Of a DNA stretch of 64,000 nucleotides, positions 1 to 7,585 are shown in pieces. Each line of letters opens with the position of its first letter. Within the stretch, counting starts at the first letter, position 1. A program made the position numbers and the translations under genes. Origin of the DNA: Nodosilinea sp. WJT8-NPBG4 (GTDB lineage Bacteria > Cyanobacteriota > Cyanobacteriia > Phormidesmidales > Phormidesmidaceae); NCBI GenBank assembly GCA_019359285.1, contig JAHHHQ010000036.1:1-64000 (forward strand), read 5' to 3'. The notes under the pieces were generated by a model that was given only the letters and a program-made list of their open reading frames with translations, had not been told where the DNA came from and did no database searches.

Positions 1-85
1 TGTCCTTGAGGCCCGCTGTCGCACCTTGCTGTCGATGCAATCCGAAATTAAAGCCCTGACCAACTATCATTGGTGGCCCGCATGA
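1..85 (+). CDS. C-terminal tail of a protein cut by the window edge, possibly an IS630-type transposase
   Basis: An open frame enters from the left edge and stops with TGA at 83-85. Only about 27 residues are visible, ending in LTNYHWWPA. I recall aromatic endings of the type YHWWP from IS630-family transposases of cyanobacteria, so this may be the end of a transposase. The neighbourhood (orphan xisI, HNH nuclease, another transposase-like relic near 3.7 kb) suits an accessory region. Too little is visible to confirm the family. Confidence 0.35.
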   Translation, partial: VLEARCRTLLSMQSEIKALTNYHWWPA

Positions 86-94
86 GATGCCTAA

Positions 95-439
95 TCATTT
101 CAGGGGTATGCTATCCGGATTTGGTATGAGTTGAAAGCGATCGCGCCCAAACTCATCAATCACCGGATCAACAACATATCGGCATAGGGCTTCCAAGGCG
201 GGAATCGTTTCGTCAAGATTACTGGGGTACGGATCGATGTGGTTGGCGTATTTGCGGTAAGTCCAAGTGCAGGTACAGAACTCGTCTAGCGTTAGATATC
301 GCCCCAGAAGTTGCATGGTCATTAAACAGTTGCCTCGCCAACCTGGTTCTTTATCTCCAAAGCTAGAGTAGCAACGCTTCAACCACCATGGCATGGAAAA
401 GAGTTGGACCTTGAGATCCTTGATACACAAGGTTTTCAA
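95..439 (-). CDS. Hypothetical protein, 114 aa
   Basis: The frame encodes a protein rich in aromatic and cysteine residues in its first half (TCTWTYRKYANHIDPYPS) and a helix-like second half (PALEALCRYVVDPVIDEFG). The composition looks like a real soluble protein rather than a shadow frame, and nothing better lies on the other strand. No signal peptide, membrane segment or known motif is visible and I do not recognise the family. It points toward the possible transposase tail on the left edge and away from xisI. Its start at 439 is the first ATG and has no convincing ribosome binding site, so the true start could be downstream. Confidence 0.45.
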   Translation of the reverse strand: MKTLCIKDLKVQLFSMPWWLKRCYSSFGDKEPGWRGNCLMTMQLLGRYLTLDEFCTCTWTYRKYANHIDPYPSNLDETIPALEALCRYVVDPVIDEFGRDRFQLIPNPDSIPLK

Positions 440-593
440 GAATTGTCTAACCGTTTTTCCAAAAAAACTGCTTGGATTTTTTCGATCATCATGGAAATTG
501 TTCTATCTAATTATTTCCCTTGGGCTGGGGTAGGACGGTACAACAAGCGTTTCACGCCTTGGAATTGTCCAACCGTATTTTTAGTCCACAAGG

Positions 594-624
594 TTTAGTT
601 AAGAATCCTGGAATCTTAACTAAA
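594..624. repeat. Perfect inverted repeat upstream of xisI
   Basis: TTTAGTTAAGA at 594-604 and its exact reverse complement at 614-624 flank a 9-base loop. It lies about 65 bases before the xisI start, so it could be an operator or a leader hairpin. A 20-base near-identical direct repeat (441-460 and 563-582, AATTGTCYAACCG core) lies just upstream. Confidence 0.55.
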
Positions 625-690
625 TTGAGGATGCCGTTCTACACCAGCTTAAGCTTATCGTCTATAACCAGTCTCAGAGGAGATTGTCAG

Positions 691-1026
691 ATGGATAAGT
701 TAGAGCACTATCGAACCTGCATTCAAGCTCTGCTAGAGCAGCATAGTCAGTATAAAACTCAAGGGGAAGAAGTCGATAATCTACTTGTGTTTGACACAAC
801 CCGTGATCACTATCAGTTGATGCGCGTGGGCTGGAAGGGGCTAAGTCGGGTTTACCATACGGTGCTTCATTTCGATATTGAGAATGGTAAAATCTGGCTT
901 CAGCAAAACACAACGGATATTGATGTTGGCCAAGAACTCGTTGATATGGGCATTGCTAAGGAGGATATTGTTCTGGGGTTGCATCCTAGCTATAAGCGCC
1001 CGTACACCGGCTACGGAGTCGCCTAG
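691..1026 (+). CDS. xisI: XisI-family protein (fdxN element excision controlling factor), orphan
   Basis: The 111-residue product starts MDKLEHYRTCIQ and ends HPSYKRPYTGYGVA, matching the XisI family in length and in the conserved blocks around LLVFDTTRDHYQLMRVGW, NGKIWLQQNTTD and ELVDMGI. XisI was first described as a factor needed for excision of the nifD/fdxN element in heterocyst-forming cyanobacteria, but homologues are common in genomes without such elements. They are normally paired with XisH, a predicted nuclease-like protein. No xisH is present within 1.5 kb on either side, so this copy is solitary. The start is chosen at 691 because AGGAG lies about ten bases upstream; the longer frame begins in non-coding-looking sequence. 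Confidence 0.85.
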   Translation: MDKLEHYRTCIQALLEQHSQYKTQGEEVDNLLVFDTTRDHYQLMRVGWKGLSRVYHTVLHFDIENGKIWLQQNTTDIDVGQELVDMGIAKEDIVLGLHPSYKRPYTGYGVA

Positions 1027-1193
1027 GACACCAGTCGCCGCCGACCACCACCGTTGGCTGCTGGAGCTGTTGAGCCGTGCCGCACAGAAAGGCTAGATGG
1101 GCTCAACGTTGACGAAGCCCCATACTCACTTGAGTAGCAGTGCAGGAGACTATATTCGAGATATGAGGCCGAAGCGTTAAGAGCTAGCTGATC

Positions 1194-1532
1194 ATGCCGA
1201 AGAAGAAAACCGCATCAGTTGTCGGAACCTGGCACATCTATGAAATGGAGCAATGGGATGAAGATTATTTCAATATGGAGGTGCAGGCCTACATCACGAT
1301 AAATCAAGGTGGGGCTGGAGATTTTCAATTTGGCTTGGTCGCCGGAGGTTTGGATGGAGACTTTGTCCGAGATGGTGACACTGAACGATTTGAGTTCACC
1401 TGGGAGGGTAATGATGAGTGTGATGAAGCCTCTGGTAGTGGCTGGCTGAGATTAAAGTCAGCTGATGAGGTGGAAGGGAGCATTAAGTTGCATGGGGGAG
1501 ATCGCTCTGCCTTTGCCGCCCGAAGAGCTTGA
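1194..1532 (+). CDS. Conserved hypothetical protein, 112 aa
   Basis: The protein begins MPKKKTASVVGTWHI and has the blocks EMEQWDEDYFNMEVQAYI, GDFQFGLVAGGLDG, FTWEGNDECDEASGSGW and KLHGGDRSAFAARRA. I recognise this arrangement from a widespread family of small uncharacterised bacterial proteins (GTW-x-I-x-EME at the start, a DE-rich centre, GD-SxFxARR at the end), but know of no assigned role. It looks soluble and rich in beta strand. It lies between xisI and the HNH nuclease on the same strand; spacing is too wide for an obvious operon. Confidence 0.7.
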   Translation: MPKKKTASVVGTWHIYEMEQWDEDYFNMEVQAYITINQGGAGDFQFGLVAGGLDGDFVRDGDTERFEFTWEGNDECDEASGSGWLRLKSADEVEGSIKLHGGDRSAFAARRA

Positions 1533-1694
1533 TACATTTTGGTGGGCCGCTGATTTCTGGCCGATTAGTTGAGATTAAGGAATTTTCACTAATCGACGAA
1601 TTTCAAGACCGCTGGGCTACTTTAGAGAGGCCTATGCCCTGTATGTAGACAGGCTGAAGGAAGCTTAGCGCTAGATGCCCCTTCTGGCTCAACG

Positions 1695-2654
1695 ATGCCG
1701 AAAGACCTGCAATACTACGCCAAGAAATTCGCGAAGCTGAACGTCAATAAGCATCGAGAGCGGGGCGCTGCGCCTCATAAGCCTGTGCTCTTGATTTCGG
1801 TGATTGAATTAATTGAGCAGGGCAAAATTCGGCTGAATCAGGTGTCGCTGTCGCCGGAGTTGATTTCGACATTTTTGAAATATTGGCGCAGTTTGGTCAG
1901 AACCGACCATCGTTCAGATGTTTCGCTGCCGTTTGTGCATTTGACGGGGGATGCGTTTTGGCACCTAACGTTTTACCCTGACAGCGAAACGGTAACACCG
2001 ACGGGGTTGGGCCGCAAAGGGGTGACGGCAGTGCGGCACATTGTGCAGTATGCGTGGTTAGACCCGGAGCTATTTGCCATCTTGCAAGATCCAGGACAAC
2101 GGGTAATTTTGCTGCGGGTGCTGATTGATAGCTGGTTTTCGGGGCGATCGAATGAGATCGAACAGCTGTCACTCATCGATGAGTTTGAGTCGGTGAAAAC
2201 CCAGCTTCTGCGAGAGGGCGGAGCGACTTACAACGTTGAGGATTTGAAGAATGAGGAGAATATCGTTGTCAGGAATGGGGCATTTCGCAAGATTGTGGTG
2301 TCGCTCTACGACCAGCGCTGCGCGTTTTGTGGGTTAAGGATTATCAGCGCTGATGGGCAAGACATTGTGGATGGTGCCCACATTAAGCCGTTTGCTGAGT
2401 TTAGGGATGATCGCTTTGTGAACGGGCTGGCGCTCTGCAAGAACCATCACTGGGCGTTTGACCACGGTTGGTTTGGGGTGGATGACGACTACCGAATTTT
2501 GATTCCGCCGGAGCGGTTTACGGAAGAGCCTGCGGTGGAGAGCAGAGAGATGGTGGCATTTGGAGGAGAGGCGATCGGGCTGCCGAAAAAGAGGGAATTT
2601 AGGCCGAGTTTGGAGGGGTTGAGGTGGCATCGGAAGAGGTGGGAGATGGGATAA
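1695..2654 (+). CDS. HNH endonuclease with an N-terminal region like phosphorothioate-DNA readers (ScoMcrA type)
   Basis: A 319-residue protein with two parts. Residues about 8-95 carry APHKPVLLISVIELIEQG, LKYWRSLV and LPFVHLTGDAFWHL, which resemble the sulfur-binding domain of type IV restriction enzymes such as ScoMcrA. Residues about 195-275 form an HNH nuclease: zinc cysteine pair C209-x2-C212, AHIKPF with H229, then NGLALCKNHHWAFD with N244, C248 and H251/H252. Such proteins cut DNA bearing phosphorothioate or other modifications, so a role in defence is likely by family. No dnd/spt modification genes are visible nearby. The start at 1695 follows poor Shine-Dalgarno sequence but the N-terminus aligns with what I know of the family. 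Confidence 0.8.
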   Translation: MPKDLQYYAKKFAKLNVNKHRERGAAPHKPVLLISVIELIEQGKIRLNQVSLSPELISTFLKYWRSLVRTDHRSDVSLPFVHLTGDAFWHLTFYPDSETVTPTGLGRKGVTAVRHIVQYAWLDPELFAILQDPGQRVILLRVLIDSWFSGRSNEIEQLSLIDEFESVKTQLLREGGATYNVEDLKNEENIVVRNGAFRKIVVSLYDQRCAFCGLRIISADGQDIVDGAHIKPFAEFRDDRFVNGLALCKNHHWAFDHGWFGVDDDYRILIPPERFTEEPAVESREMVAFGGEAIGLPKKREFRPSLEGLRWHRKRWEMG

Positions 2655-2741
2655 AAGTTACTGTCCTTCAAATGCTTTTACTAAAAGCTAGAGAATTAAA
2701 AGCTCCTATCTCAGCCTTCATCAGTTTCTATTGATGGCTAA

Positions 2742-2872
2742 AGTCTATTCCTTAGCCGCTAAGCAGTTCTGCTTAAGCACAGGTATAGTTCTCCAAAGCA
2801 GCTCAGAAGTTCTCGTTAACGCTTAACAAGTTCTCCTTAACCACAAAGCAGTTCTTCCTAACAGTCCCACTA
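2742..2872. repeat. Degenerate tandem repeat, about 21-bp period, in the gap after the HNH gene
   Basis: AGTTCT recurs at 2765, 2787, 2808, 2829 and 2850, spacings of 22, 21, 21 and 21 bp. A weaker unit starts at 2742. Copies resemble AGTTCTCCTTAACCACAAAGC with substitutions. The rest of the 490-base gap between the HNH gene and the next gene (2655-3147) holds no convincing gene. The even two-turn spacing would suit an array of protein-binding sites on one helix face, but it may also be a decaying minisatellite. Confidence 0.7.
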
Positions 2873-3147
2873 TTCCTGCCAAGCAGAGGTTGCACCGCAG
2901 CTTATCTTGCCGCCTCCCAGGAGGCTAACTTATAGTTGAGAAAGCTCGTCCGGTTTATTGCTTTTGCTCTGGCAGCTGCCTGCTTCCACCGGTATACAAC
3001 TTTGTTTTTCAGAATAAGTTCGCCCAAAGCCATCTCAGCCCAGAGCAGTATACAACTTTGAAAATCTCCACCTTCAAAAAGAGTACGAGAAGTCAACGGT
3101 TTCAGGGTTGTCTGGTATAGAAGTTTTTTTTGTAGACCCGTTTAGCC

Positions 3148-3720
3148 ATGTCAGCTCAACCTAAAACCAGACCCCTCGGAGAAATGTTGCAGCGGGCAGG
3201 ATTGCTCTCCCAAGCGCAGCTTGATGTGGTGCTTCAGGATCAGCGATGGCAGCCTGATCTGAGAATAGGCGACATTCTTGAGCTGCGCGGGTGGGTCAAG
3301 CGCGACGCCATTGAGTTTTTTGCTGAACATTGGCCGCAGCTCGCCACGGTTGGTCGGGATAACCCCATCGGTTATTACTTTCAGCAGGCGGGGTTGCTGG
3401 ACTCTCAACAAGTAGATGCCCTGCTGCGGGAGCAGGCGCAGGCAGGGCTGAGAATTGGGGCACTGGCAGTTTTACACGGATGGCTGTCTCAAGAAACACT
3501 CGATTGGTTTCTGCGATCGCTGGCACCGGAGGAGTCTGCGTCCTCTGCCTTCATTAAGCGGAAGCAGGCGAATGGGGGCGATCGCGTCGGCCAAGCCGGT
3601 CAGGCTCGGCCAAAACCACAGGCTACTCAGGTGCAACCCAGCCAGCCAAAGACAGTTACAGGCCCGTCAGCTAAAGAGCCAACCGAGCCCACGTTAGATG
3701 ATATTTCCTGGGTTGATTAA
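3148..3720 (+). CDS. Tandem MshEN-like domain protein, 190 aa
   Basis: Residues 8-60 and 70-125 are two copies of one unit, and each unit has two halves. The first halves read LGEMLQRAGLLSQAQL and IGYYFQQAGLLDSQQV; the second halves read RIGDILELRGWV and RIGALAVLHGWL. This LGxxLxxxGLLxxxxLxxxLxxQ pattern is that of MshEN (GspE N-terminal) domains, many of which bind cyclic di-GMP. The C-terminal 60 residues are a Gln/Pro/Thr-rich tail with no fold apparent. No signal peptide or membrane segment is seen. It stands alone, with an A/T-rich leader just before the ATG. A role as a cyclic di-GMP effector is inference; the repeat architecture is visible directly. Confidence 0.65.
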   Translation: MSAQPKTRPLGEMLQRAGLLSQAQLDVVLQDQRWQPDLRIGDILELRGWVKRDAIEFFAEHWPQLATVGRDNPIGYYFQQAGLLDSQQVDALLREQAQAGLRIGALAVLHGWLSQETLDWFLRSLAPEESASSAFIKRKQANGGDRVGQAGQARPKPQATQVQPSQPKTVTGPSAKEPTEPTLDDISWVD

Positions 3721-3740
3721 AAGGGATGATTGGCTAAACC

Positions 3741-3845
3741 ATGAGCACGGTAGATCTTCCCTTACTGACTCCAGAGTTGCTGGAGCAGATGATGAACGAA
3801 AACCCTAGTCAAGTATTTGCCAAGGGAGGAGCCGTGAAAAGCTGA
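3741..3845 (+). pseudogene. Short remnant resembling the start of an IS256-type transposase
   Basis: A 34-residue frame reads MSTVDLPLLTPELLEQMM then NENPSQVFAKGGAVKS and stops at 3843-3845. The pattern of a helix containing ELLEQ followed by a GG motif about 15 residues later is like the extreme N-terminus of IS256-family transposases. No downstream continuation is visible in any frame. It could also be an unrelated short protein. Confidence 0.3.
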
Positions 3846-4397
3846 GTAAAGAATTGTAGTTCGTAACCTCCTCCTCTCATTCATTGGGGTTAATGGCCAG
3901 ATTTGCTAGCTACAAAAAACCCCACTGTCACCAGCGGAGTAAGTAGGTCGTTGTTATTTAGGAGGAAAGTCGTTGGATTGCCTATCGGGCGTAGGTAATG
4001 CCGCGATAGGTAAGTTGCATAGCTTTGGGGGGCTCCTGGGTGACGTCTGGTTTGTCTCAATGAATTTATAATCTCCTGAATTCTCAATTCAGGAAGTGAT
4101 AGCGGTATTGGTCGCTCGGTGATAGTTCTGGCTCTAGAACGTGAGCAAAATCCCCCTCTGAGATGATGCAGATCACAACTTTAGACTAGCCCAGCCGAAT
4201 AGAGGTGCCCCGTATTGGCAAAACAGCTTTAGAGAACAACTGGTTAAAATCAGACAAAACAGTAAGAGAGCCTTTTTAAGGAGGGCTTTAAGCCCAAGTC
4301 CCCCTTTTTGAGGGGGCAGCGGAGATGAGCCAATGCCTAAAGCCGCAAGAGATTTTTTGCCAAACAGCCTCTAAAACGTAACTTCCAATATTCTGCT
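3846..4397. other. Intergenic stretch without a gene; three hairpins
   Basis: No credible coding region. A perfect 9-bp inverted repeat with a 3-base loop lies at 4074-4094 (TCCTGAATT / AATTCAGGA). Two more stem-loops lie side by side: GGGCTTTAAGCCC at 4283-4295 and CCCCC...GGGGG at 4300-4316. The last pair resembles the short CCCCCTTTTT...GGGGG repeats dispersed in many cyanobacterial genomes. Confidence 0.6.
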
Positions 4398-5285
4398 GTG
4401 CCACCAACCTCTGCTGACCCCATCTCCTACACCGCCAAAATTGTGGCGGCTAAACGGGCTATTGAGCAATCCCTGCCGCTGCCACTGCCACTGTTCAATG
4501 ACTCCTACGCAGCCGCCCTGGCGGGTGACGAAGTTGAGCATCTGTTAGCTAAATGGCAGCAGGTCTCTGCACAGCAAGGGCGTTCCTTAGAAGAAGTGAT
4601 CGTCAAGCGCACTCGCTACATTGCCATTCGTACCCGCTTCTTCGATGACATGCTGCTGACCACCCTATCCCAGCTACCCGAGCCTCAAGTCGTCATCCTG
4701 GGGTCAGGGCTAGACACCCGAGCCTACCGATTACCTTGGCCATCAGCCACCAGCTTCTATGAAGTCGATGTGCCGGCGGTCTTAGAGTATAAAGCCAATA
4801 TTCTGCGGAACCATGAGCCCAACTGTCGCCATCACCTGATTGCTGGCGACCTAGAAGATGTTCAAACTAGCTGGATAGCTCGCCTCCTAGAGGCAGGTTT
4901 GAGGCAACAACCAACTATCTGGCTCCTGGAAGGCGTGGTGATGTATTTGCCAGAGCCTTCGGTTCACGCTCTACTGAGGACCATTGCCACACTGAGCTGC
5001 CCCGGTAGCGTTTTGGGTATGGATGGGGTAACCAACGGTTCTATTCGGGCTGCTCAACAAGCTAAGAAAGACGATAGAGGGCGTGTGGTGCGCCACTGGC
5101 AGTTTGGCTGCGACGAGCCCCAGCAGATGCTAAAGCACTATGGCTGGAGCGCTAAAGTCAGCCAACCCCACGATATTGGCATTGCCCACGGCAGATACCC
5201 AGAGTCTATACCGGTTACAGCAGAGGTCGGCGGCCACCAGTCGGAGAGAGGAGTCTGGCTGGCGCAGGCTCAAAAAGACACATAA
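4398..5285 (+). CDS. Class I SAM-dependent methyltransferase, leucine carboxyl methyltransferase (Ppm1) family
   Basis: The 295-residue protein carries family hallmarks: ISYTAKIVAAKRAIE near the start, RTRYIAIRTRFFDD around residues 70-85, the SAM-binding loop VVILGSGLDTRAYRL near residue 100, FYEVDVP (acidic residue binding the ribose), and WLLEGVVMYLPEP near residue 178. Such bacterial relatives methylate carboxyl groups or small-molecule hydroxyls, often in secondary metabolism; the substrate cannot be read from sequence. The start is a GTG, with no in-frame ATG fitting the family N-terminus. It stands alone and is followed by a separate exported protein. Confidence 0.8.
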   Translation: MPPTSADPISYTAKIVAAKRAIEQSLPLPLPLFNDSYAAALAGDEVEHLLAKWQQVSAQQGRSLEEVIVKRTRYIAIRTRFFDDMLLTTLSQLPEPQVVILGSGLDTRAYRLPWPSATSFYEVDVPAVLEYKANILRNHEPNCRHHLIAGDLEDVQTSWIARLLEAGLRQQPTIWLLEGVVMYLPEPSVHALLRTIATLSCPGSVLGMDGVTNGSIRAAQQAKKDDRGRVVRHWQFGCDEPQQMLKHYGWSAKVSQPHDIGIAHGRYPESIPVTAEVGGHQSERGVWLAQAQKDT

Positions 5286-5425
5286 CCCCGATCGCATCAA
5301 TCGCGTCTTGGATAAAGAAATAATCGACAGCCCGGAATTCTACCCAGGATTGATGATTAGCACAGTGTAGGGCCATCCCACGAGACGGTCTTCTAGAACA
5401 GTGATCAACAAGGGCAAGCCGTCTG

Positions 5426-6004
5426 ATGAGACAACTCCAACTTGGTAGCGTTTGGGTTTTAGTGCTGGCGAGCTTGGCTCAGCCTGCGATCGCCCAGTCT
5501 GAGCGATACCCAACCGCGACAGAACTCCAGCAGCTAGCTCAAGAACTCAGACGCAAAATTCCAGACCTTCAAGCCAGCGGTTTCTACAGCGATCGCCGCA
5601 CCTTTGAAGAGTGGCAAGAAAGATCGGCTTATGCAGAAGCTTGGGCTGACTTTGATCCTGCGATCGCCCCATTCTTAGGTGAATGGACTGCCATTGAAGA
5701 ATCCCTTTACATCTACCCAGCTACCGCTAGAGGAGGGGTCTGCGTTCTCGATGTATATCTAGATGAAAGCAAGTTTTATACGGGCCAGGTGAGAGACGGC
5801 AAACTATACACCGACCAAAACCAAGTCTTCTTTTTGGATGACAACTTCCTGGGCAACGCATCGGTCTCTGAAAATCAGCCCAGTCTTTATGAGTATGCCT
5901 ATCCCCTACCGCTGCCCAATCCGTCAGAAGAACTAGGGCAATATTATTCTGAGACTGTTACTGCTTTTGAAGCATCAGGTTGTCTTGTGGGCTTGCCTCA
6001 GTAG
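5426..6004 (+). CDS. Exported hypothetical protein, 192 aa
   Basis: The N-terminus MRQLQLGSVWVLVLASL followed by AQPAIAQS is a clear Sec signal peptide with AxA-type cleavage after about residue 23. The mature part begins with a helical stretch (TELQQLAQELRRKIPDLQ) and then a beta-rich section containing FLGEWTAIEESLYIYPA, which resembles small secreted lipocalin-like or SH3-like folds without a match I can name. Two cysteines in the mature chain (in GGVCVLDVY and EASGCLVG) could pair. No function is assigned. It is convergent with the carotenoid protein gene; a strong hairpin separates them. Confidence 0.65.
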   Translation: MRQLQLGSVWVLVLASLAQPAIAQSERYPTATELQQLAQELRRKIPDLQASGFYSDRRTFEEWQERSAYAEAWADFDPAIAPFLGEWTAIEESLYIYPATARGGVCVLDVYLDESKFYTGQVRDGKLYTDQNQVFFLDDNFLGNASVSENQPSLYEYAYPLPLPNPSEELGQYYSETVTAFEASGCLVGLPQ

Positions 6005-6046
6005 CTCCGCATTTTGAAGTGCAGCTGGTCCACAGAGCCAGAGCAT

Positions 6047-6080
6047 TTCCTCCCAGCGCTACTCGATTCGCTGGGAGGAA
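6047..6080. terminator. Bidirectional hairpin between convergent genes
   Basis: TTCCTCCCAGCG at 6047-6058 and its exact complement at 6069-6080 form a 12-bp stem with a 10-base loop. It lies between the stop of the exported protein (6004) and the stop of the carotenoid protein (6095). No long T tract follows on either side. Confidence 0.7.
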
Positions 6081-6094
6081 CACCTGCGCTGAAC

Positions 6095-6580
6095 CTAGAT
6101 GTCAGAACCACTTGCGGGTTCTGCGCCCATGCCAAGGGCAGCCTCGCGCAGAAAGGTAATTTGATCTTCAAAGCCCATGGTTTCCAGAGCAGCCAGCAAG
6201 TCTTGCCCCTGGTCAGTCAGCTCATAGTCCTCAGGCATTGGGATAATCTCACCACTATCCATACCTTGGGCCAGATAGTACCAAAAAGCGAGTTTTGTAT
6301 TGGCGCTCAAAGAGCCATACTCTCGGCTGATCAGGCTAGAAGCATCACAGCGTGCGATCGCACGCATAATTTCGAGCTGCTCTTGCTGCTCTACCTCTTT
6401 GACCTGGTTATAAAGACCCTCTGCAATCTCAGGGGATGCTGAACCAGGAGCGGCAGGCGTAATTCGCTCGCCCATCTCCTCATAGACAAACCACAGCAGT
6501 GCCAGTTGCGCATCTGTATCTAAGTTTTTAAAGACATTCAGAGCCTGGTTAGGGTCGTTAGCAGTTGTGTAAGAGGTCAT
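6095..6580 (-). CDS. Helical carotenoid protein (orange carotenoid protein N-terminal domain homologue)
   Basis: The 161-residue protein matches only the all-helical N-terminal domain of OCP: LALLWFVYEEMG, ITPAAPG, NTKLAFWYYLAQGM, IPMPEDYELT and ITFLREAALGMG. Residues equivalent to OCP carotenoid ligands are present: W30, Y33 and W100, and R145 corresponds to the interdomain arginine. Helical carotenoid proteins bind ketocarotenoids, quench singlet oxygen and in some clades quench phycobilisomes. No OCP, FRP or C-terminal-domain homologue is adjacent. The start at 6580 is chosen because the preceding bases contain AAGGA at proper distance; the longer frame adds an atypical 27-residue extension. 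An hdeD stress gene lies upstream and divergent. Confidence 0.88.
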   Translation of the reverse strand: MTSYTTANDPNQALNVFKNLDTDAQLALLWFVYEEMGERITPAAPGSASPEIAEGLYNQVKEVEQQEQLEIMRAIARCDASSLISREYGSLSANTKLAFWYYLAQGMDSGEIIPMPEDYELTDQGQDLLAALETMGFEDQITFLREAALGMGAEPASGSDI

Positions 6581-6985
6581 AAAAAATCCTTTTTTTGTAG
6601 CTTGTACAGGTGGCCCAAAAAAGCACGCTTTAGCAATAAAGTTCGAACTCTGAGCCATCACACATGCAACTTAACGGAGGATTGAACCCGCATCCTCTTG
6701 CTAGGGCAATAGCCGAGGCTATGCCAGTGGATGGGTAAAGGTATCTAATGGTGATGCCGATTGTCTATTGCCGCCGCCGCGATCGCTTGTGTCGTATGCA
6801 TTGTGTGGCCTAGCAGAAGGCTGAGCAATCCTTCAAAATCGGCCGGGAAAGATGCTGTACTTCAGCGTTGCATCTCCACCCAAAATCGTCGCGTTTCCAG
6901 ACACGTTCTACCCTATGGTTCTACTCGATCGCCTAAAGATTCCTTAAGTTGAAGAAGCTTATCGCTAAATTAGAAGGAATATTTC
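6581..6985. other. Divergent intergenic region between carotenoid protein and hdeD
   Basis: No gene is supported. A short hairpin (GAGGAT / ATCCTC, 6677-6697) surrounds TGAACCCGC and superficially resembles a tRNA T-arm on the minus strand, but no acceptor or anticodon arm can be folded. The region must contain the promoters of both flanking stress-type genes; I cannot place -35/-10 boxes with confidence. AGAAGGAAT just before 6986 is the ribosome binding site of the hdeD gene. Confidence 0.5.
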
Positions 6986-7558
6986 ATGGTCAGTGACACT
7001 TCAGTAGATATTAAACAGGTTCGCGATCGCTCCTTGTGGACCGGCGTTGTTCTAGCCATTTTGGGTGTGGTTGCGATCGCATTGCCTATTATTTCGACCA
7101 TTTTTGTTGAGACCTGGGTAGCCATAATTCTGGCTTCCGCCGGGGCCACTAAACTGGTCTATGCCTATCAGACCCGAGATCAAGGCGGTACCTTCTGGAA
7201 AGCGCTGCTCGGCATTCTCTACATTGCTACAGGTATTATGCTGTTTGTTAATCCACGCAATGGGATACTCACGTTGACCCTGTTGCTCGGTAGCTTTTTG
7301 CTCACCGAGGGCGTGTTTGAGCTTATTCTAGCCTTTCGACTGCGGCCGCAGCAAAACTGGACTTGGGCTTTGGGCAACGGCATTGTCACCCTAATTTTGG
7401 GTGCCATGATCTGGTTTCAGTTTCCCTTCGACGCTCCCTGGCTGCTAGGCACTTTGGTTGGTGCCAGTATTCTGTTTTCGGGCATTTCTCGCATTGGGCT
7501 ATCGCTCAATGCCCGCGAAGTCATAGATCGTGAGCCTGAATCAGCCGCTTCTGCTTAA
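6986..7558 (+). CDS. HdeD/DUF308 family membrane protein
   Basis: The 190-residue protein has six hydrophobic segments arranged as three repeated pairs, for example GVVLAILGVVAIALPII, GILYIATGIMLFV and GNGIVTLILGAMIWF. This layout, with glycines inside helices and a conserved family start (LWTGVVLAILG), is that of the HdeD acid-resistance membrane protein family. The molecular role is not established in cyanobacteria. The charged N-terminus (DIKQVRDRS) and C-terminus (NAREVIDREPES) are probably cytoplasmic. It has a good ribosome binding site (AAGGAA) and ends in a clear hairpin terminator, so it is monocistronic. Confidence 0.85.
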   Translation: MVSDTSVDIKQVRDRSLWTGVVLAILGVVAIALPIISTIFVETWVAIILASAGATKLVYAYQTRDQGGTFWKALLGILYIATGIMLFVNPRNGILTLTLLLGSFLLTEGVFELILAFRLRPQQNWTWALGNGIVTLILGAMIWFQFPFDAPWLLGTLVGASILFSGISRIGLSLNAREVIDREPESAASA

Positions 7559-7585
7559 GCACAGAATTCAGCCATGTCAGGTTGC

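Noticed and set aside
520..690. N-terminal extension of XisI
   Set aside because: The in-frame upstream sequence is unlike the family, and AGGAG precedes the internal ATG at 691.
1533..1694. Short frame ending YFREAYALYVDRLKEA
   Set aside because: Protein-like ending but only about 30 codons after a stop, no start or ribosome binding site; at best a relic.
2742..2872. CRISPR array
   Set aside because: The period is only 21 bp with no distinct repeat/spacer structure and no cas genes.
6661..6740. tRNA-like sequence on the minus strand (GGGTTCAATCC with flanking stem)
   Set aside because: The apparent T-arm cannot be extended: stem pairs are mismatched, and no acceptor, D or anticodon arm folds around it.
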